Shown piece after piece: positions 27,773 to 33,055 of a stretch of 33,055 bases of DNA; position 1 is the first letter of the stretch, and every line of letters starts with the position of its first letter. The notes below the pieces were generated by a model. That model made no database searches and had not been told where the DNA came from. It saw only the letters and a program-made list of their open reading frames with translations. Both the position numbers and the translations under genes were made by a program. Source of the stretch: Mikrocytos mackini (lineage: Eukaryota; Endomyxa; Ascetosporea; Mikrocytida; Mikrocytiidae); NCBI GenBank assembly GCA_030180075.1, contig JASNJN010000112.1, positions 1-33,055 on the forward strand. Reading direction: 5' to 3'.

Positions 27773-30700
27773 TTAATTATTTGTATACCCGATAACACCT
27801 ACTTTCCCGACGCGAATATGATCCAATCCAACCTTTGTAATATTTTTATTGTCGATTTTTACGAGTATTTCATCGATTTCTTCTATCGCGTTTATTTTCT
27901 TTATTTCAACACAGAATTTGCCTTCGAATATAGAGTTAAAATTGTTTGAAATTTCTTCCCATATTTCCTCTTCTTCTATCTTTCCAAACTCACTTTCAAT
28001 CAAACTTTCTATGTTCTCTTTGTTTGAAACCATATCATTTTCAATCAATATGCTACTCACTCTTTCAACCAACCCTCCTGCAAATCCCATGCCCTTCTTT
28101 ATAGCACCACCCTTGACGCCTACATCACCCAACGTCTTAACCAAAAGTCTCTTGTTGTTGTTCAATTCTATTATGTTCAATTCACTGATTTTTGCGATGA
28201 GTCTTTTCTGCCACTCCAAGAAATCGCCCATAATTATAACTGTTATGTTCTTATGCTTCGCAGCTTGTCTTATGAGCCCAAATGATTGGCTTATGTAAAG
28301 AGAAGTCCTTATATATTTCTTGTTGAGCTCAAAGTCAATAACCGGCCATGATTTGTATCCGAATAAATGCTCAACCTTCTTTCCTTTGTTGATTATATCT
28401 CTGTAAATATATTCACATACATTTGGTGTAATTGGTGCGAGAAGTCTGACCAGTATATCGTTACAATAATAAACCAATTCTTTTTCTATATTTCTATCTT
28501 TCCCAATGGCTTTTGTTGTATTAATATAAAAGTGTTTATTGTTGTTAAGTTCGTAAAAACCATTAACCAACGCTTCTCTTATTCTGAATTTGGAAAATGC
28601 AGCGTGTGCTTTTGAAACAGCTTTAAGTATATTGTTATAAAATACCTTGTCCCAGATGTTTCCTTCATTGGTAATTTTTTCATTAAGTTCATTTGGGTCG
28701 ACTTCGATACCTGGATTTTCTTCACAAAACATTTTAATTGAATTTATAAGACTGGTTAATTTTACGATAGCTTGTTCTGCCATTGTGGAACTGAAATTGG
28801 AGTCTGTCAGGAAATCGCCGCCTTCTGCGAGTGTAAGTCTTGAAGCGTCCGAACCATATTTCCCTGCCGTATCTTCCAAAGTTAAAAAGTTCCCTGTTGA
28901 TTTGCTCATCTTTTCGTTATTAAGTGTTAAGTGTCCGTTGCAGAAGAATGAACGTGGATGCATCTTCTCGTCCTTCCAAACCGCAGCATGATTAAAAAGC
29001 ATCATTGTTAAGTGGTTCATTATCAGTTCTTTTCCACTTACGCGAGAGTCCATTGGGTACCAGTAATTAAACTCTTTCTTCATTTCCTCGATTGAGTTCA
29101 TTTCAGCCTTCATGGTTTCTCTAGAACTCACAGGTAGTTCCTTATTTAGGAACACATAACTGAGAACATCCTTAAAGTGGTCGTTTTTAGCCCATGGCAA
29201 CTTTTCAAACCTCTTTACAATCGTGTAATATGCCATGTAGATCGTGGAGTCAGAAAGAGAGTCTATTAAGTACCTGTTGTCGAATGGAAGCCTGGTCCCT
29301 ATGCCAAATGTTCTGGAGCAACTCCATCCGCCCAGCCAATCAATGGTATCAAATACTTTGGTTTTTATTTCCGAACTGAAAAAGTTCATGTTTTTGGCGT
29401 GGTTCTTAACTTCAGACGTCCATTTTTGGTCGCCGTATCTTATGGTCCAGGAATCAATGAGACCTGCTACACATTCATTCCCTGTTCGAGACACGACTGT
29501 TGACTCGGGCTCATTGTAACCAAACCCAATAATTCCTTCAGTTTTGACTCTAGCCTCGTCTATCTTTATGCCTTTGAAAGGACCACAAGAAACAACCCAG
29601 TCTTTGGTAACTTTGAAATGCTCGTCGTGAACAGCTGTTTCTTTTTTATGCTTTTTCAACAATGATTTTATTAAGTAGTTACCAGATCTGTAAAGTTCGT
29701 TGTCTTTTAGCTTCAAAGTTGAGAATTCCTCTTCGGAAACAACAGCAACAGGCAACTCGAAATCATCTCCCATATTTCCAATTTCTTTGTACACTTTGTA
29801 ATCAAACACACAGTCGCTTGGAACACTCATTACTATTCCAGTGCCTTTTTTCATGCTCACATTCAGAGGCATGATGGGCATGATTAAATTTAGCTTATCA
29901 AAATCTATACTTGTACTTTTAATATGCTCGATTAAATCCTTTCCTTGAATTTCTAATAAGTTTTCGAAACTGCCCCTCTTTTCTGTTCTATCTTGGTAAC
30001 TCAATTGTTTAAGTGCATGCTGATTAGATATGACGTAGTCTAAATGTTTGGTTTCTTTGTTCATTAATATTCTACTAAGGATATAAGTTCCTTCTTTGTT
30101 AATGAACAGATTAGTCGCTCCTGTTATGGTCTCTGCCCGAGTAGTTGCAGCCAATAGATAGATTGGCGATTTGTGTGCGTTGGTAGCCTTAAAGATATCT
30201 TCGTTGTATTCTTTGAGCTCGAACGGGAGTATCTGTAATTTTGCAATTTGAACGCCCTCTCCCATTTTTCGTTCCTCGTCCCCACATGGTTGGTTATCCT
30301 TGGGTGAGTACATTATTATCCTCTTTTCAAAGCCTATAGTTCCTGCTTTTTTAAGTATTTCGAACTGCCATTTAACAAATAAGTCGTAATATAGGTTGTG
30401 TTCTGTGGTTATGAAATGCCTCGAAAAATCACTTGAAATTCCCATTCTCTCGAGGTGTTTTATCATGCGGGGCTTAAAGTAGTTTAGATAATGCAGAGGT
30501 TCTTTAAACTTGGGAAGGTCTTCTTCAGGAATTCCAAGCCCCTTGAGTATATCTATCTGTTTCATTCCTCCGGCCTTCTTTTGTGCCAATTTTGCCTTTT
30601 GTCTCCTCTTGGGGGCGGGAGTTCCCTTTTCTTCTTTAATGCTCAGCTCTTCTACGCCATTAGATGATAATTCTTCTGTCACTCTTAAAGCACAAGCTGC

Positions 30701-30979
30701 AATTGGTGTCCCGGTTCCGTGGAATGCGAAAGGGAATAACACATTGTAACCGTCCATCCTTTTGAATAGCGCTTGGAAGTCTGCTTTTAAAAAAGTAAAC
30801 CCGTGCCCGAGATGAAGAAACCCATTTGTGTAGGGATAAGGAGTTGTGATGAAATATTTTTCCTTGGTTTCGTCAACAGACGCTTCCCATATATTGTTTT
30901 CAGATCTCCTTTGGATCTCATTTTCTTCTATTTCTTTGAGTGTTTCGAGTCGGGAAGCTATGTTTGAATTTGTTGTCAT
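27773..30979 (-). CDS. Cytosolic leucyl-tRNA synthetase (archaeal/eukaryotic type)
   Basis: 1068 aa, normal for the eukaryotic cytosolic type. It charges tRNA-Leu with leucine. The class I signature appears as PYTNGFLHLGHGFTF, with HLGH at 57-60, after the typical TTPYPYTNG. The second ATP motif is KMSKS at 690-694 in NNEKMSKSTGNFLTL. An editing (CP1) insert lies between them, with the Thr-rich TTRAETITGATNLFI and the conserved aspartate region PSDCVFDYKVYKEIG that removes wrong amino acids. The anticodon-binding helical bundle and a C-terminal tRNA-contact domain follow. There is no transit peptide, as expected for organisms with mitosomes. Start ATG 30979 directly follows an A/T-rich box. 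It is the best-conserved gene in the window and an anchor for placing the species. Confidence 0.97.
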   Translation of the reverse strand: MTTNSNIASRLETLKEIEENEIQRRSENNIWEASVDETKEKYFITTPYPYTNGFLHLGHGFTFLKADFQALFKRMDGYNVLFPFAFHGTGTPIAACALRVTEELSSNGVEELSIKEEKGTPAPKRRQKAKLAQKKAGGMKQIDILKGLGIPEEDLPKFKEPLHYLNYFKPRMIKHLERMGISSDFSRHFITTEHNLYYDLFVKWQFEILKKAGTIGFEKRIIMYSPKDNQPCGDEERKMGEGVQIAKLQILPFELKEYNEDIFKATNAHKSPIYLLAATTRAETITGATNLFINKEGTYILSRILMNKETKHLDYVISNQHALKQLSYQDRTEKRGSFENLLEIQGKDLIEHIKSTSIDFDKLNLIMPIMPLNVSMKKGTGIVMSVPSDCVFDYKVYKEIGNMGDDFELPVAVVSEEEFSTLKLKDNELYRSGNYLIKSLLKKHKKETAVHDEHFKVTKDWVVSCGPFKGIKIDEARVKTEGIIGFGYNEPESTVVSRTGNECVAGLIDSWTIRYGDQKWTSEVKNHAKNMNFFSSEIKTKVFDTIDWLGGWSCSRTFGIGTRLPFDNRYLIDSLSDSTIYMAYYTIVKRFEKLPWAKNDHFKDVLSYVFLNKELPVSSRETMKAEMNSIEEMKKEFNYWYPMDSRVSGKELIMNHLTMMLFNHAAVWKDEKMHPRSFFCNGHLTLNNEKMSKSTGNFLTLEDTAGKYGSDASRLTLAEGGDFLTDSNFSSTMAEQAIVKLTSLINSIKMFCEENPGIEVDPNELNEKITNEGNIWDKVFYNNILKAVSKAHAAFSKFRIREALVNGFYELNNNKHFYINTTKAIGKDRNIEKELVYYCNDILVRLLAPITPNVCEYIYRDIINKGKKVEHLFGYKSWPVIDFELNKKYIRTSLYISQSFGLIRQAAKHKNITVIIMGDFLEWQKRLIAKISELNIIELNNNKRLLVKTLGDVGVKGGAIKKGMGFAGGLVERVSSILIENDMVSNKENIESLIESEFGKIEEEEIWEEISNNFNSIFEGKFCVEIKKINAIEEIDEILVKIDNKNITKVGLDHIRVGKVGVIGYTNN

Positions 30980-31000
30980 TTAAAATTTAAAATTTTTGAA
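30980..31000 (-). promoter_or_regulatory. AAATTT-type box of the LeuRS gene
   Basis: Minus-strand TTCAAAAATTTTAAATTTTA ends at the start codon, and TATCCCTTG lies about 60 bases upstream, giving the CCC plus AAATTT pair. Confidence 0.55.
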
Positions 31001-31130
31001 AATTACAATGAAATTAAATTGTATCATACAAGGGATATTTTATTCGTTAAAAATTCTAGCAATGTAAAAATGAAAGGATTTGAATATATTGTTTATTTGT
31101 AGTTTATTAGCTGTTCATGTGGTTGTTCTG

Positions 31131-31379
31131 TTATATTTTATAATGTATTTTAAAGACTTTTTGTATATTTCTATTTTCTGTTGTAATGTAGTTTTTCTGC
31201 TTTTTAATAAATCCTTTTGTACCAAATACTAAATCTATGGTTAGTTGTTTTAACACACCATTCAGAACACCTACTTCACGTTCCAATATAAAATAACTAC
31301 CCCTTACTGGATTATTTACATCGGATTCAATTTTTTGTTTCGATTCAACTCTGTTGGGAAAGTTTGTGATATCTTTCAT
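31131..31379 (-). CDS. Small unknown protein, 82 aa
   Basis: Frame from ATG 31379 (MKDITNFPNRVESKQK) to 31131. An upstream extension to 31418 would need a GTG start. Support for a real gene comes from the CCCCC plus AAAATTTATT signal at 31421-31438, about 45 bases upstream, and from a non-repetitive middle SDVNNPVRGSYFILEREVG that looks like a folded strand-helix unit. There is no leader or membrane segment. The basic C-terminus (KKQKNYITTENRN) could bind nucleic acid. I do not recognise the family; one of the small conserved subunits of RNA or translation machinery is possible. It may also be chance, given its length. Confidence 0.4.
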   Translation of the reverse strand: MKDITNFPNRVESKQKIESDVNNPVRGSYFILEREVGVLNGVLKQLTIDLVFGTKGFIKKQKNYITTENRNIQKVFKIHYKI

Positions 31380-31420
31380 TCTATAAAAACAAAATAATAT
31401 CAAATAACTGATTATCACTG

Positions 31421-31438
31421 AATAAATTTTTAGGGGGT
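31421..31438 (-). promoter_or_regulatory. CCC plus AAATTT signal of the 82-aa gene
   Basis: Minus-strand ACCCCCTAAAAATTTATT joins both known microsporidian upstream motifs in 18 bases. It supports the small ORF. Confidence 0.5.
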
Positions 31439-31563
31439 TTATATTGGAAAATAAATCACGTCATGCTTGCATATCAGCTAAATTTAAGTTGTTAACAAGA
31501 TACTTTTTATTTTAAGAAGATAAAGAAATTAATTAATTAATATGATAGTATTCTTCATCTTCT

Positions 31564-33055
31564 TCATACGTCACGTCCATTCGCTACGATCTCAGCTGGC
31601 ACCCTCAGCCAGCTGTAGATCACCAAAGATCCTTTCAACCCCACATTCTGGATTTTCCCAACGAGGTTGTTAATTGTGCGGATCCGTTTGGGTTTGTTTG
31701 CCCAGGAGGTGACCTGCTGTTTACAGGCCCTCTTTAAAAAGTGTATAAGACTTTGAGTAGAGCGTTTGGAAATTACTCCGAGTTGTCCAATAATGAAGGC
31801 TCTCACCTTCACCTCGAAACCAGGGTACTGGTTCCGCAGGACAGGGATGAGATCCAGGTATTTCCCGGACTTCTCTTCTTCCCGAGATCTGATCAAGTCC
31901 TCAGCGGGGATTGCTACTTCTAGCAGTTCTACCCGCCTGGATGCATGGTCTATTGCTATGATATCCGGAAGGAGGGAATGTGGCTTGCCCTCCATACCAT
32001 CAACCCATAGCCTTTGGTCTAACACCAGTTGGAAGGAGTCCGAGTTTTTCTCGATTCTCCTACCCATATCCGATAGCTTGAGTTTGTCTCCTAAGCCTCT
32101 TCTTCTGATGACTTTGTTTGCTATTTGCAAAACGACTCCATCATGACGAGACTTTAGGAGAGCGAAGGGAATTTTTTTACATGCTCCCAAAACATGTCCG
32201 ACAGTTTCCCATGTGGAGTGACACTTCCGACATAGGTTGGAGAGGTCCCGGTTTATGACTTTTGCCTATGTTCGGATGTCTCCCTTTACGTCTTGTAACT
32301 GCAGGATTTTCTTGCCGTCATTACGAGATAGACCTGGTTGTTTAAGCCAGATGTGGGTGAGCTGGTGGTTGAAAAAGTCCCTCATTCTGGCTCTGTTAAA
32401 GCCAGATGGGAGTTTTGTTGCATTCCACTTTAAAAGGTGTTGGTGTTCTTTATTCATCAACACGCAACGTGGATGTGTTTCGTCCAGTAAGTTGCCGAAT
32501 GCGTTCAGCTTCTTGCTGGATACGACCCACTATATCCACCTTTGTTGCCTTCATCTCTGGTCGACGCTTGATTAACCATTCCTGGGCTCTCACAATGTTT
32601 TCAGCGAGACTGCCCCTGATGAAACGACTATTGCCTTCACTTGACACTTCATCCAATTTGCACGCTTTAAGGTACTTGGAGACTGCTAGTCTTTCTAGCC
32701 AGTATTCGTGTTTGAAGTTTGGCAATCCAAAACCACCTACCTCTGGCCTGGCATGGACTCTCCCGTTTGAGATCTTCCATGGGATCCTATTGGCCCTCTT
32801 GACTCGGACTCTAGCGAATCTGGTAAGATCCTCCAGTTCGGTGTCCGTGAATCGTAGACATTGGCCTACGAATCTGATCAGAGGGGCAGCATACACCAAC
32901 ATGAGTTTTCCCACATTGATGAGAGTCAGAGGTGAGAAGACGATTTTTTTAATTCTCGCCTTCGCCTCTTTCATCACTGCCTCTTTGGTAGTCATTGTGT
33001 TGTTCCAGTGCTGCTTGAACCCAAGGTATTTGTACTCATGGGTTGCAGTCACCAT
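31564..33055 (-). mobile_element. 3' half of a LINE with restriction-like endonuclease (R2/R4/Dong-like), cut by window edge
   Basis: Three minus-strand pieces run in order. 33055-32450 is the end of the reverse transcriptase and thumb (HEYKYLGF start, then a GLPNFKHEYWLERL block). 32463-32266 is a linker, in another frame. Then, after one in-frame TAG near 32263, comes the same frame as the linker to 31564. That last part holds a CCHC knuckle CRKCHSTWETVGHVLGAC (about 32178-32231) and a restriction-like endonuclease with SRHD, PDIIAID (D77 of the 208-aa frame) and LLEVAIP (E91). RT, then CCHC, then PD-(D/E)XK endonuclease at the C-terminus is the plan of REL-endo LINEs. One frame change and one stop show that this copy is dead. 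The finger and palm of the RT lie beyond the window. No clear 3' tail repeat was seen between 31440 and 31563. Confidence 0.85.

Noticed and set aside
27849-30749. Plus-strand frames inside the LeuRS gene
   Set aside because: They are antisense shadows of a conserved synthetase, rich in Ser/Leu/Phe, with no motif of their own.
1-33055. tRNA, rRNA or CRISPR arrays
   Set aside because: No tRNA-like A/B box pair, no rRNA core sequence and no spaced direct repeats were recognised by eye. Small RNA genes could still be missed.

Overview
The window looks like nuclear DNA from a microsporidian. It is A+T-rich, its open frames show no recognisable introns, and many start codons have an A/T-rich AAATTT-type box close upstream, often with a CCC run further out. 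That signal pair is described for microsporidian genes. Gene density is low for the group: about a dozen host loci in 33 kb, with intergenic gaps up to about 1 kb and four classes of decaying or young mobile DNA. This suits an expanded, repeat-rich lineage. I cannot name the species.

Layout. 1-2700: the 3' end of a low-complexity ORF with 27-bp repeats, a split gene for a probable single-pass membrane protein, and a 47-codon NIF3/DUF34 fragment. 2705-5847: a Ty3/gypsy-type fossil with gag and protease/RT/RNase H. 6435-8552: a Ser-rich membrane protein and a class II Hsp40. 8806-11317: a P-loop ATPase joined to a PD-(D/E)XK nuclease-like region, read in two frames. 11620-14210: two divergent tandem membrane paralogues. 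14550-16142: a protein with two PH/TH1-like repeats and a C-terminal villin headpiece. 16573-18254: a disrupted gene for a secreted protein. 18527-19453: an acidic tail-anchored protein. 19802-21169: a VHS-GAT adaptor. 21301-24968: a MULE DNA transposon with TIRs of about 385 bp. 25230-27463: a heavily decayed AAA-ATPase-like/PDDEXK gene. 27773-30979: cytosolic leucyl-tRNA synthetase. 31131-31379: a small unknown ORF. 31564-33055: the 3' half of a LINE with a restriction-like endonuclease, cut by the window edge.

Functional picture. The housekeeping genes (LeuRS, Hsp40) sit among trafficking and cytoskeletal adaptors (VHS-GAT, PH-villin headpiece) and fast-evolving secreted or membrane proteins. 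There is no operon logic: genes lie on both strands with their own upstream signals. The most unusual content is a pair of unrelated-looking NTPase plus PD-(D/E)XK nuclease loci, the villin-headpiece protein in a lineage with a reduced cytoskeleton, and a MULE whose TIRs carry a promoter-like box, a start codon and the first 12 codons. Several host genes are split by a single frame change or stop. Without reads I cannot tell decay from assembly error.
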